A stretch of DNA of 64,000 bases from Dugong dugon (Eukaryota; Chordata; Mammalia; Sirenia; Dugongidae), in NCBI GenBank assembly GCA_030035585.1, contig CM057464.1:81390919-81454918 (forward strand). The letters are read 5' to 3'. Positions 34,440-46,402 of this stretch are shown here, piece after piece (the stretch's first letter is position 1; the number at the start of each line of letters is the position of its first letter). The position numbers and the translations under genes were made by a program. The notes below the pieces were generated by a model. The model made no database searches. It was not told the DNA's origin and was given only the letters and a program-made list of their open reading frames with translations.

Positions 34440-35788
34440 CTTTTGTGAATAAAGGACATCATTATCAGATGGAAAATGGTTCAAAAACTAGAAACATGAC
34501 ACTGATCAGTTTCAAGGACCACAATTGTGTGGCTTGTGTCAGCTGATCAGATTGAAACATCGGCACCCTAACTTGAAAAAGCGTCAATTGTGGTGCAGCA
34601 CCACTGAAAGTTTCAAGAGTAACAAAAGTTCTGATATAATCATTCTGCCAGAAGTAGGTAGAGCCTATACCCTGTACCATGTAGTCTTCCTCACCATAAG
34701 ACAAATAGCCCAACTTTGGGAAGGAGTCACAAATTTGAAACACAGTAGTGTTCTCTGCATCAAACACATAGAGTTTTTTTACTGTGCACTCAGTCTAGGA
34801 TGGTGGTCATGTTGCTATGTCCAATACAGTGATGGATAATAAGCAATAAGGGTAACAATCTGGTTATTGAAGTCTTTCAACCAGTAGTTTAATTAGCAGC
34901 CAAGGCTCATTTCCACAGTGTGCATCCCCCAAAAATGGCATCGTTACTCTACCAGTCTATAGTTTTCCATGTGGCAGACCAAACAGTAGCACAAAGTCTT
35001 GGGCAATAGCCCAAATGTCAGTAAAAGTATAACTAGTTTCACGAAGTGGAGTATTAGCCAAATAAATGAGAATGATCTTGAATTCTTCCCACTAAATAAT
35101 CTAGTTCATTTTCAGTTTTGCATACCTGGTGCTGAAGTTGAATAGCTACAGCAGCACAGTAGACACCATCAGGTTTCACCTTAGTCAAACCGCCAGTGAA
35201 GCAAGCCAGACATTTAGAGGAATCTCTGTGAATCAAGGGCCCCATTGAGCTACCAGCTTTGCTTCAGGCAGTGGAGTGGGGGATGCAGTATTACCCAGTG
35301 AGATAGTAGCTACTTTTGTCATATAAAACTGAGGATCCACTAAGGCAAGGTCAGCTATGTTCTTGAATATAACACTCACATTTGTCTAGCAAGGCTTTGT
35401 TAATCACTGAATCTGAGTTCACCCACCCCAAATAGAAATATCTGGTTGAACATTTACAAAGCTTCCATGAGTCATGTGTTTAGTTTCTACAAAAATCCAA
35501 TGGTGAGCTAATAGCTGCTTTTCAAAAGGAATGTGCCTGATAGCCATGCCAGGTAGGTAATGAGTCCAAATCTCAAGGAAGAAGCTGACTCCCTATTTCC
35601 AGAAGTTCCAAGCGACAAAGTCATCAGTCACAAAGTCTTTAAGCTCAGAAGTGTTATTAGAGTGGTGGGGCTCTAAAGGTTTTAACATTTCTCTACATGC
35701 AGCTGTTTCCCATCGGAAGAATCGTCTCTGGATGAGAAAATTCAAGCATTTAATGCAACTATATCTATTGTGCACTCAGATATAGACG
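34440..35788 (-). pseudogene. Degenerate endogenous retrovirus pol (RNase H to integrase), likely class III
   Basis: Minus-strand reading in several broken frames shows retroviral pol landmarks in the right order. From high to low coordinate these are: a PFEKQLL motif near 35510, followed by a VET word, typical of the RT-RNase H connection in ERV-L-like pol; an RNase H-like segment around 35054-35245 with an FTD-like start and, near 35020, TFTDIWAIA (the TDS.A block); then a WQNDYI word near 34640, resembling the start of the integrase core. The best open piece is 34465-34767. Many stops and frame changes interrupt it. I see no LTR attached on either side; it is bounded by RTE-derived sequence at 35789. 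Confidence 0.55.
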
Positions 35789-36840
35789 CAACAATGTTGT
35801 TGATGTTAGGTGCCCTCAAGTACTTTCCGAATCATAGGGACCCTATGTACAACTGCCCAGTCCTGCATCATCCTCACAATGGTTGCTGTGTTTGAGCTCA
35901 TTGCTGCAGCCACTGTGCCAATCCATCTCTTTGAGGATCTGCCTTTTTTGCTGACCCTCTACTTTACCAAGCATGATGTCCTTCTACAGGGATTTGTCCC
36001 TCCTGATAACATGTCCCAAGAATGTGAGATGAAGTCTCACCATCCTTGCTTTTAAGGAGCAATCTGGCAGTACTTCTTCCTAGACACATTTGTTCACTTT
36101 TCTGGCAGTCCATGTTATACTCAGTACTCTTCACCAGCACCATAATTCAAAGACATCAATTCTTCTTCAGTCTTCTTTACTCATTGTTCAGCTTTAACAT
36201 GCATATAAGGTGATTGAAAATACCATGGCTTGGGTCAAGTGCACTTTAGTCCTCAGAGTGACGTCTTTGCTTTTCAAAACTTTAAAGAGGTCTTTTGCAG
36301 CAGATTTGCCCAATGCAATGTATGTTTGGATTTCTTGACTGCTGCTTCCATGGGTGCTGATTGTGCATCTAATTAAAATTAAGTCCTTGACAACTTCAGT
36401 CTTTTCTCCATTTATCATGATATTGCTTATTGGTCCAGTTGTGAGGATTTCGTTTTCTTTATGTCGAGGTGTAATCAATACTGAAGGCTGTAGTCTTTGA
36501 TCTTCATCAGTAAATGCTTCAAGTCCTCTTCACTTTCAGCAAGCAATGTTGTGTCATCTGCATATCACAGGTTGTTAATGAGTCTTCCTCCAATCCTGAT
36601 GCCCTGTTCTTCTTCATATTGTCCAGATTCTCAAATTATTTGCCCAGCATACAGATTGAGTAAGAATGCTGAAAGGTTACAATCTTGACTCACACCTTTC
36701 CTGTTTTTAAACCACACAGTATCCTCTTGTTCTGTTCAAAGGACTGCCTTTAGTTCTATGTACAGCTTCTGCATGAGCACAATTAAATGTTCTGAATTCC
36801 TATCCTTCGCAATGTTGTCAGTAATTTGTTATCATAGTGC
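35789..36840 (-). mobile_element. RTE, antisense, 3' kilobase
   Basis: Begins at the RTE 3' tail (ATGTTGTTGATGTTAGGTGC in antisense). It continues through TACTTTACCAAGCATGATGT and ATTGGTCCAGTTGTGAGGAT (36432) to the palm-motif neighbourhood (36535-36565) and RT core. The minus-strand frame 36194-36478 covers the region just after the active site. 5'-truncated and inactive. Confidence 0.9.
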
Positions 36841-37329
36841 CTAGAATTTGCTGTAGATGCTCCAGGTGCTATCTTCAAAGAGCAAGTGCATATCCTTTCC
36901 GCTGTTGCACAGATAGAATGAGGGTTCTATCATCTCAATCAAACAGGACATTGAACTGGTTTGGAGTTGGTTTACAAGCTTGGATAGACTCCAGATATAT
37001 CTATTTCTTCAAAATTCCATATGTGGGTTCCTTCCAGGTTTTTCGTAAAGTCTAGAGATTCTCTTTCCTCAGCACTTAAAACTCTTCCCTTTAGAAGTTT
37101 TGAGCTGAATTTTTTAAACTCTCAATCCTAAAAGATTAAAAACCCATTGAATGATTTTAGGGGAAACTGGTTTTTTTGCATGTCTCTTCCTTCCAGCTAG
37201 AGCTAAGCACTGTGAAATTATGGAAGATTTCACTTCTTATTTCTGGTCTAGTTCCTTACCCTTCTTCACTGAACCAGGATTCATCAAATGCATCTTACTG
37301 AACTGTCACCTTGTGTTTGAGATCTTTTA
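36841..37329. other. No recognised feature
   Basis: Unique-looking sequence after the truncated end of the RTE. Confidence 0.4.
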
Positions 37330-37936
37330 GTATGGCATATTATACTTTCAAAGATGGCCACAAAAATATTTCCCATGCCATTTATCTTCTTCTTACAATG
37401 TGACTCTGATACACTTTCCACTGAAAGTTTGGATCTGTGTCTCTTCCCCTTGAAACCCAGCAGGCTTTTGTTTCAGCCAATAGGCTATGTGACTCCCAAG
37501 GCTAGGTCATAAAAAGTGATTCAGCTTCTGCCTTAGTTGTTGAAACACTCACTCTTAAAGCTTTCAGCTGTCAGCTGTCGTGTGAACAGTCCAATTGCCC
37601 TGAAGCCACCATGCCGTGAGGAAGCCCAAATTATTCCATACAGAGATACTACCTGCAGAAACTCTGAGACCACATGCAAGAGAGAGAGAGGAAAACAAGA
37701 AGAGAGAGAGAGTGCAAGATTTATCTAGCCCTCACCTATTCCATGCCTCAACTGTTCCAGCGCTAGTCACATCTGATTGCAACCACCTGGGAGACTCTCA
37801 GTGGGACTCTTCCAGCTGAGCCTTTCCAGTATTCTTGTCCCAGAGAAACTATGAGAGATAATGAAATGATTGCTGTTGTTTTAAGCAACTAAGTTTTGAG
37901 GCTATTTGTTACAGGAAAATAGATAACCAGAACACT
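37330..37936 (+). mobile_element. Old LTR-like repeat, ERVL-MaLR type
   Basis: Contains GTGACTCCCAAGGCTAGGTC, GCCATGCCGTGAGGAAGCCC with mutations, an ATGATTGCTGTTGTTTTAAG block and the ending AAGTTTTGAGGCTATTTGTT...AATAGATAACCAGAACA. This pattern is seen in old mammalian LTRs of MaLR type. Family assignment is from memory of the pattern and not exact. Confidence 0.5.
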
Positions 37937-39160
37937 TAGTTTTCAGTCTGTGGTGCCAGCCCCAAAAGACTGCCAAAATCTCTTCTGTTTCTTTATACCC
38001 CTACAGAGTCTTTCTGCTTGGGCCAAGAGAGATACAGCTTGTGCCCAGAACTGGCAAATGCCCAGAGGGAATGAAATAACTGGCAGTCGTTAGCTCACGT
38101 CAAAGGGCATTTCTTTCTCTGTAATTTTAGTTTATCTGGTCCTGGTTGTTTCCACTGGTTTCTGATGTTTTTAAAAACATATATATTTTTTAAGTTCATT
38201 TATTTATTTTCTATGTACTGCAATACTATTCTTGGTCTGCCGTGTCCTAATGTATCCTATTCCCATCCTCTTTAAAACGTACTCTACACTCCCTATACCA
38301 ATTCCAGCTTAGTATTTCCCATTTTACCTGTCACCAATTAAAACAAAACAAAATGTACATTACTGTTTTATTTATCTTATTGCCCGGCTCTCCTCAGATT
38401 AGCTTTGTGAAAGTAGTTTTACATTCACACACACACATACATTGTTTGTTCAGTATGTTCTAGTACTGGGCTGGTACAGGAGCTAACATTTTATAACTCA
38501 TAAAGTTGTAGACATTCTATTTCTTTCTTTGAATGATAGCTTTGTTTTCTAAATTTCATAATTTCAGAGTGGTGGAGAACTAGGAATAAAAAGAGTTATA
38601 TCCACATGAAAACAGAAGACTTCAGAAAAAGCTGCCTCACTTTTCCATGGCCCACATTGAACCATATACTCAAACACTAATCACAATAGTGCAACCTGGG
38701 ATATACTAATTGATATAAGTCAATTAAGGTTCTCTTCTTTATTGGGAGCAAGACCATGACTAATAATTTTGGGGTTCTGTTAAGATGGGGAGGGAATGTT
38801 AAAGTTAATGACTCATGATTTAAGACTCAAATACTTAATTCTTTAATTGGGAAAAATGATATGTATAGCTACTTGTTATCTTTCCTAAGTTCTTCTTTAA
38901 GAATTATGAATATTTTGTAGCTACAGTAAAAAAAAATCATTATACACAGAATACTGTCAATATTTAAAGACTATGTAGAGCCAGGTTCCCACTGCTGAAG
39001 AAATAAATTGAAAATAAGCAAAGAGAGAATTCCAGAAAGAGCTCTGTGGTGTTTGAGGACAGAGATACCAGAATGAATTTATGATTTCTTTTAAATGGAT
39101 AAACAGAGTGATAGCTACTGAAATAAATATATGTGAGTGAGTATACATGAGTTAGTGTTG
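37937..39160. other. No recognised feature
   Basis: AT-rich sequence, no supported gene or repeat. Confidence 0.45.
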
Positions 39161-39320
39161 TGTGTGTACATATATAATATGTATTATACATACATATATA
39201 TTGTATATATAAATATATCTCTATATACATTTTATTTTAAATAATAAATAAATATCTCTATAGTTATATACCTCTATCTATCTATCTATCTGTCTGTCTT
39301 TCTGTCCATCTATCTATATT
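39161..39320 (+). repeat. TA-rich and (TATC)n simple repeats
   Basis: ATATATAAATATATCTCTAT-type words followed by tandem TCTATCTATC/TCTGTCTGTC units around 39273-39318. Confidence 0.9.
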
Positions 39321-39765
39321 TCTGTATTTCTTAAGTCTGTCTTATGAGAGGGACCTAGAAGTGACATTCTAGTAACAATGAGCACACCCGGTGTCTAATC
39401 TTGGTTTCTAACTCTCATTATCCAATAAAAGTTGCCAGAACTCTTTGGAGAGCTCTTTGATTTTGAGCCTGTGTCAGGGAAAATACAAAATTAATGTGAC
39501 AAAATAAATCCTCTCTGGATTTCTCAATGTTACTGTAAAAAACTCATCCCCCCAAATCATTGAAAATTCTGCACTATAAAGATAATGTTTGCTTTCACTT
39601 CCCTCAAAATATGTTACATTTTAAATACCATGAGTGTTAGATGGGCAACCATTTGTTTTCCAAATACAGAGCTTATTGATTCTATCTAATAAACCTCCTT
39701 TTATTGTCCAAATACCCAAATGATTACATTATGGGGTAAGCATCTAAGTTACAGCATTATCTTTC

Positions 39766-40010
39766 TTTGTTGTTAGTTACCATGGAGTCTGCTCCAGCTC
39801 ATAGCAACCCCATGTACAACAGGATGAAATGTTGTCCAGCTCTGCACCTTCGTGATCGTTGATATGGCTGAGTCCATTTTTGCAGGCACTGTGTATTTTG
39901 AGTGTCTTCCAGCCTAGGGGGCTCATCTTTCAGCACTATATCAGACAATATTCTATTATGATCTATAGGGTTTTCATTGACTAATTTTCAGTAGTAGATC
40001 TCCAGACCTT
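39766..40010 (-). repeat. RTE/AfroSINE-like fragment, antisense
   Basis: TTGTTGTTAGTTACCATGGA and GCTCATAGCAACCCCATGTA are a diverged RTE-type 3' end in antisense. AATTTTCAGTAGTAGATCTC near 39983 matches the middle of the AfroSINE variant seen at 49484-49645. Probably an older SINE subfamily. Confidence 0.6.
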
Positions 40011-40076
40011 TATATCAATATATCTTATTACTGGCGATCAAAATTAACATCACCAGTAATAAGATATATTGATATA
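40011..40076. repeat. Perfect 24-bp inverted repeat (hairpin)
   Basis: The left arm 40011-40034 (TATATCAATA...TTACTGG) and right arm 40053-40076 (CCAGTAA...TATTGATATA) are exact reverse complements, with an 18-base spacer at 40035-40052. The flanking bases do not continue the pairing. Confidence 0.97.
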
Positions 40077-40420
40077 GTGAATGTCCTGCTATGATACGCT
40101 GATAAGGTCGTCACATTTTCTCTGTACTATTCTTTGTTAAAATGCAAAACTTCAATATAGTATTGAGGGAAAATCAAATAAAACCAAATGGGGGGACATT
40201 CTAAAATATACATTGCTAAAATTCATCACAAATACTAAGGTCATGAAGGACAGACTGTCACAGATTGAAGTAGACAAAAGAGACATGGAAATTAAACATA
40301 ATGTGGAATCCTAATTTGGATCCAGGAATAGGAAAAGGACATTAGTGGAAAAACTGGTTTAATAAGAGTAAAGCTGTATTTTATATAGTACTATTGTATA
40401 AATGTTAAATGTGCTAGGCT

Positions 40421-42220
40421 GTTGTTGTTATATGCTGGCTAGTCAGTTCTGACTCACAGCAACTCTGTGTACAACAGAAGGAAACACTGCCCAGTCCTGC
40501 ACCATCCTCACAATCTTTGCTTTGTTTGAGTTCACTGTTGCAGCCACTTGGTCAATGCATCATATTAAGGGTCTTCCTCACTTTCACTGACCCTATACTT
40601 TACCAAGCATGATGTTCTTCTCCAGGGACTGGTCCCTCCTGCTAATCTGTCCAAAGTTAAGTGAGACAAAGTCTCCCCATCCTGCCTTCTAAGGAACATT
40701 TTGGTTGTACTTCTTCTGAGACAGATTTGTTCATTCTTCTGGCAGTTCATGGTATATTCCACATTATTCACCAATGTCATACTTCAAAGGCATCAATTCT
40801 TCTTTGGTCTTCCTTATTTATTGTCAAGCTTTCGCATGTATATGAGGCAATTGAAAACACCATGGCTTGGGTCAGGTACACCTTAGTCTTCAAGGTGACA
40901 TCTTTGCCTTTTAACACTTTAAAAAGGTCTTTTGCAGCAGATTGGGCCAATGCAATGAGGCTTTTGATTTCTTGACTGCAGCTTCCATGGGCATTGACTG
41001 TGGATCCAAGTAAAATGAAATCCTTGACAACTTCAGTCTTTTCTCCGTTTATCATGATGTTGCTTATTGGTCCAGTTGTGAGGATTTTTGTTTTCTTTAT
41101 GCTGAGATGTAATCTATACTGAAGGCTGTAGTCTTTGATCTGCATCAGTAAGTGCTTCAAGTCCTCTTCACTTTCAGCAAGCAATGTTGTGTCATATGCA
41201 TATCACAGGTTGTTAATGAGTTTTCTTCCAAGCCTGATGCCGCATTCTTCTTCATATAGTCTCCCTTCTCAAATTATTTGCTTAGCATATATATTGAATA
41301 AGCATGGTGAAGTGATGCAACCATGACACACACATTTCCTGATTTTAAACTACCCAGTATCCCCTTGTTCTGCTTGATTAATTGCCTCTTGATCCATGTA
41401 CAAGTTCCTCATGAGCACAGTTTAGTGTTCTGGAATTCCCATTCTTCACAATGTTATCCTTCTTAATATGTATGATCCACATAGTCAAATGCCTTTGCAT
41501 AGTCTGTAAAGTACAGTAAACATCTTTCTGGTATTTTCTGCTTTCAGTCATTACCTGTCTGACATCAGCAATGGCATCCCTAGTTCCACATCCTCTTCTG
41601 AATCTGGCTCAAATTTCTGGCAGTTCCCTCTCAATGTACTGTTGCAACTGTTATTGAATTATCTTCAGCAAAATTTTACTAGCGTGTGATATTCATGATA
41701 TTCTTCAGTAATTTCCACATTCTGTTGAATGACTTTTCTTTGGAATGGACACATATATGGATCTCTTCCAGTGGGTTGGACAGGTAGCTGTCTTCCAAAT
41801 TTCTTGGCATAAACAAATGAGTGCATCCTTTGTTGAAACATCTCAATTGGTATTTTATCAATTCCTGCAGCCTTGTTTTTTGCCAATGCCTTCAGTGCAA
41901 CTTGAACTTCTTCTTTCAATATCATCAGTTCTTGGTTATGTACTACCTCCTGAAATGGTTGAATGTTCACCAATTCTTTTTGTTACAGTGACTCTGTGTA
42001 TTCCTTCCATCTTCTTTTTGATGCTTTCTGCATGGTTCAATATTTTCCCCATAGAATCCTTCATGTTGTAACTCAGGCTTGAATTTTTTCTTCAGTTCTT
42101 TCAGCTTGAGAAATGCCAAACATGTTCTTCTCTTTTGGTTTTCTAATTCCATGTATTTGCGCACTTCATTATAATACATTACTTTGTCTTCTCAAACCAT
42201 CCTTTGAAATCCCCTGGCTC
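40421..42220 (-). mobile_element. Longest RTE copy in the window (1.8 kb), antisense
   Basis: Antisense from the 3' tail (TTGTTGTTATATGCTGGCTA) through the RT and into the linker upstream of it. Minus-strand frames: 41967-42179 (linker, MELENQKRRTCLAFLKLKEL), 41665-41973 (start of RT, with AAGIDKIPIEMFQ), 40777-41184 (after the palm motif). The YADD motif is mutated: the codons near 41192-41203 read Tyr-Ala-Tyr-Asp. Endonuclease absent; 5'-truncated. Inactive. Confidence 0.9.
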
Positions 42221-42589
42221 TTTCACCTTGGCTATGGTTAAGTAAAATGTTAGTATTGGGGGAAGCTGAGGGAAGTGTACATGGAAACTCTGAAAAACTT
42301 TTTTCCAAAAAGCTGTAACTTTAATATTATTTTAATATAAAAAGTTAAAATCATCACTAGAAAACAAATTAGGGGAAAATAAAAGTATATTACTCAAACC
42401 TGGAACTCAGTATAAGCAATCATTTTCATGATAATTTATGTTTATTTAAATTTCTATAAAAAAAGTTGGAGAAGGTGAATATATATTTTGACTACCGTCA
42501 TCACAAAACTATTTAAGATAAAAGGAAGGAAAAAGCTAAAATGAGTACACAAAAATATTAGCAATAGCTGTTTGTTAAGCCATGTTCCA
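42221..42589. other. No recognised feature
   Basis: Short AT-rich gap. Confidence 0.4.
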
Positions 42590-43175
42590 AAATATTTACT
42601 GCGAGCCTATTCTGTGCTAGGCACTGTGATAGCTTATATAGAAACATGAGTGAACACAACAAACAATGCCTGCCTTTAGAGAATTTACATTCTATTTTGA
42701 GAGACAAATTAAAATTAACTAATCATTTAACCAAATAAAACATTTAGCCACTAAAATAAATGTTATAAAGGAACAAAAGTGTGGCCAAGATTCTGACTAA
42801 CAGGGAGTGAGAAGACCTGTTGTAGACAGGGGGCAGGGGACAGGCCAGCTGAGACCTAAACAATGAGAAAAAGCTGGGATTAGGAAGAGTAGAGAGATAG
42901 AGAATTCTAGGAAGAGAAAGGAGCATGCACAATGGTTTTCAAGCAGCATGGCTGTGACATTTTTGAAGAACTGAAAGAAAAGTTAAATGGCTTAAACTTT
43001 GCATGTAATGAGTGGAGAGACAGGGCAAATTTGGTTAGGCAGGGCTGTAAAGGCAGTGAAAATGTATTTGGATTTTTTTTTTTTTTTTCCCCTGAGCAAA
43101 ATGGGAAGTCACTGAATAGTTGTAAGCAGAGAAGTGAGACACAAATTTCAGGGGTAGAAGGGTGAGAACTTTCAG
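42590..43175 (+). repeat. Ancient mammalian interspersed repeat, family uncertain
   Basis: The succession TTTACTGCGAGCCTATTCTG, TGCTAGGCACTGTGATAG, AAGAAAGGAGCATGC-like, GAAGAACTGAAAGAA, ATGGGAAGTCACTGAATAGT and AGAGAAGTGAGACAC follows a well-known diverged interspersed repeat of placental genomes, about 580 bases. I do not name the class. Confidence 0.5.
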
Positions 43176-44486
43176 GACAAAGTTTTTGTCCTAATTCAGG
43201 TAAGAAATCGTGGTTCGTTAGGCTCAAAGACTGGCATTGGAAGTGTAAAAATTAGGCAGCTTGATACAGACGATGGAGAATAAATTAACAGGAGTTATTG
43301 ATGAACTGGACGATGAAGGTGAAGGAAAGAGAAACATTGAGAATGACTTCTAGCAGTTTGGTATTGAGTGATATTGTGAGGAAACAAACAAAAAGGCTTT
43401 GTTGTTTGGCCTTTTAAGAAGTAAGGATTAATCACCCATTGGTACTGTTCTCCTTTAAAAAATTCATCTATATGAGACCAGACAGTCAACAATTACTCTA
43501 AAGCAAAGATGAGAAGGTAAGGAGTCAGGGAAACTAGATTACTGTAAACAGAACAACAAGAAAGGAAATAATGAGAATGTTGACACGTGAAAAATGTAAC
43601 CAAAGTCACTGAACAGTTTGTGGAGAAGTTGTTGAATGGGAACCTAACTGGTGTGTAAACTTTAACTGAAAGCACTATAAAATATTATTTAAAAAAAAAA
43701 GAGGTAGGAGGAGAATAGAATGGCTACTGGGGAAAACAACAACAACAAAAACAAGAAGTAAGGATGAGGATTCTCACTCTCCATGAACTGCTTTGTGGTC
43801 AGCCATGGTGGGAAGGTTAAGACTAAGGGCAAGGAAGACCTCATATAACTCAGCAGGTGATGAGAGAAGGTAGACTTCACCAGAAGTTAATTTATTTTTA
43901 AGAAGTCTGTTTGAAAGTTGTGATAGTGTAATGCATTTAAAAGGGGTCACAGTGTTTGTCTGGCAGAACATTCAAGATGTATTGTTTTATTGAGACTTTC
44001 TTCCTCTCATTGCTAAAACACAGTACTGTCTCATTATAGCAGGGTAATTAAGTAATTAAGTGAATGTGGTAATATATCTGGCAGGGAGGAAAGGTAAGGG
44101 AGAGGAAATAATTATCTCTGTGTAGTTGAATATTTATCTTCTTCCATTATTCTACTTTAAATGTTTCACAGACTGAACGCTTATTACTTCGTAATTTAAA
44201 ATATGGTGAGTAGTAATCCATTAACTAAAGAAAGTGTTCCAAAACATACTGGCTTGGTTGAAAAGAAAAATTCAGCTATGGCCAAATATTTGTTATAGAT
44301 AAATATTGATTGGTTTTAGCACCACATATTAAGAGATTCTTTTCCTAGCAGGGAAATCCATGTAAACATGAAGGCATATGCATATTAGTACTCACAATTG
44401 TAGAAAGAAAGTTTATTTTGAGTTGTCATGTTTTGGAGTAAGGTATTTTCAAGTCATTCAAAAAAATCACACTTCTTAAAAGAATA
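43176..44486. other. No recognised feature
   Basis: Unique-looking; overlapping short frames on the minus strand have no motif. Confidence 0.45.
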
Positions 44487-45222
44487 CAGGTATCTCCAAT
44501 TTATTGAAAGTTCACTTTATGCCACTTCACTTTTACGAAAGATCTACATTATTAGTACCTGTTTTTGCTAATGAAAGAAACCCAAAGAGGATTTTCTCTT
44601 TTAAAAAAAAAGCGAAAACTGCATTCAGTATTTTTTGCAGGAAGTCATTAAAGAGGCAGTGCTCACCCCAGGCAGCAAGAGTGACAGGTAGTGTGGGAGT
44701 CACACCCACTAACACCCTTTCAAACCGCAGCAGACAGTCTATCCTGATCATACCTACGTGGAGCATTGATTCCTGGTGAAACATTGCCTGTTAACCTCAG
44801 GTGATGGGATAGTTGTAGGGTGGTTAATCAAATGCACAGCTAATATGAATCTTGCTCTTCAACCCAGCCCTGTACACCGTTGCCAGCTAGGCCACGGGAC
44901 TACCATCATCACCACCACCAGCCTTCCAGTGTGCTTGCTGTCTTCCCAATTCTTTTAAGTGGAACTACACTGTTCGTACATTATTTTTACTTTACATAGG
45001 CTGTGCATTTATAATATTATGCCTTATTTTACTATATGTTAGTGTTAATTAGATTTTATGTGTTATTTCATATGATTTAGTAGGTTACTTTTTGTTTATG
45101 GTACCATTCAAAACTTTTTCCCATATAAATTAATGGTAATTGCCTCTTCGCTTTACTCCACTTTGGCTCAAAAAAGGTTTCATAGGAACACTGTACTTTT
45201 GGATAGTGGGGAAAACCTATGT
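44487..45222 (+). mobile_element. DNA-transposon-like relic with weak terminal inverted repeats
   Basis: Starts ACAGGTATCTCCAATTTATT and ends GATAGTGGGGAAAACCTATG. The ends pair as AGGTATCTCC against AGGTTTTCCC (7 of 10). Both ends carry the same mirrored theme: CACTTCACTTTTACGAAAGA near the start, and CTTCGCTTTACTCCACTTTG with AAAAAAGGTTTCATAGGAAC near the end. No transposase frame is visible, so it would be non-autonomous. Confidence 0.4.
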
Positions 45223-45410
45223 GGTTTCCCCCATCTTTCGTTAACTTACATGTTAGACATTTTCTTAGTTTTACTTGTTAAATATTGGTGATTCTTAAAT
45301 TATAAATTTAGTTACTACAAAGAGAAATTGACCAGTGTAATTTTTCTTTCTATTCCAAGTATAGATCTTTACAGATAGTTCACATCAGTGGTTGACCTTG
45401 ATTGGCTAAT

Positions 45411-45712
45411 CTATCTTAGAAGAAGTACAGCAGAATTCTCCTTAGAAGCAAGAATGGCAAGACTTCATCTCACATACTTTGGACATGTTACCAGGAAGGA
45501 TCAATACCTGGAAGACATCATGCTTGATTAAGCAGAGGGTCAGCAAAAAAGAGGAAGCCCCTCAATGAGATGGATTGACATAGTGGCTCCAATAATGGGA
45601 TCAAACATGGCAACAATCATGAGAATAGCGCAGGACCTGGCAGTGTTTCGTTTTATTGTATGTAAAGTCACTATGATTTGGAACCGACTCGACGATGCCT
45701 AACAACAACAGA
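45411..45712 (+). mobile_element. RTE 3' end fragment
   Basis: TTAGAAGAAGTACAGCAGAA through CTCACATACTTTGGACATGT to GGAACCGACTCGACGATGCC and TAACAACAACAG. 5'-truncated to about 300 bases. Confidence 0.9.
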
Positions 45713-45780
45713 TCGCAAAATCGCATGATTCACTTTTAGAGTTACATCTCCCCTAAGTATGAAATAGTAGTATTTTTCAC

Positions 45781-45783
<3 letters not shown>

Positions 45784-45835
<52 letters not shown>
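45784..45835 (+). repeat. (TA)n-T(n) simple repeat
   Basis: About 18 TA units followed by a T-run. Confidence 0.95.
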
Positions 45836-46214
45836 AAACATTTCAGTATCAAGGAAATTACCTTTATTGAAACCTTAAGACTTTTGGTTTATTTCAGTAA
45901 TGATGAAATTTTCTTTTTCATAATATGTTTGGTAGCAAGGAACAGAAAACCTACTCACATTATTTTATAGAAAACATGATTTTGACAATGAATAATACAG
46001 ATGACCTTACTGGCATTCAAATACAGGAAATAAAGTATGCTATGTGGTATAATTGAGTCACAGATTGACTGGGACTGGTGATTTATTTATCACTCAAGTT
46101 TGCATGTTTTTAGTTATCTCTGCTTTTCTGTAGAGACTTGCTTCCGCTTAGAATAATCTTTGTATCTGCAGCTAATAACTCTGGTTTGCACATGACTTTT
46201 ACCCCATCCCTAAT
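45836..46214. other. No recognised feature
   Basis: AT-rich gap. Confidence 0.4.
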
Positions 46215-46402
46215 TACCGACCAGGTGCTCCACGAGAGAAAGATGTGGCAGAGTAGAGCTGCCCCATTGGATTCCAAGGCTGAAATCTTTACAGAAGCAG
46301 AATACTACATCTTTTTCTCCCTTAGAGTGGCTCATGGGTTCAAACCACCGACCTTTCAATTAGCAGCCTAGCTCTTAACTGCTGCATCACCAGGGCTCCC
46401 TA
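46215..46402 (-). repeat. AfroSINE, antisense
   Basis: TGTGGCAGAGTAGAGCTGCC, TTTACAGAAGCAGAATACTA, GGGTTCAAACC (B-box in antisense), and CTGCATCACCAGGGCTCCCT (head). Confidence 0.88.

Noticed and set aside
34525-34839. Plus-strand 104-codon frame
   Set aside because: Shadow of the minus-strand pol remnant, which shows the recognisable motifs.
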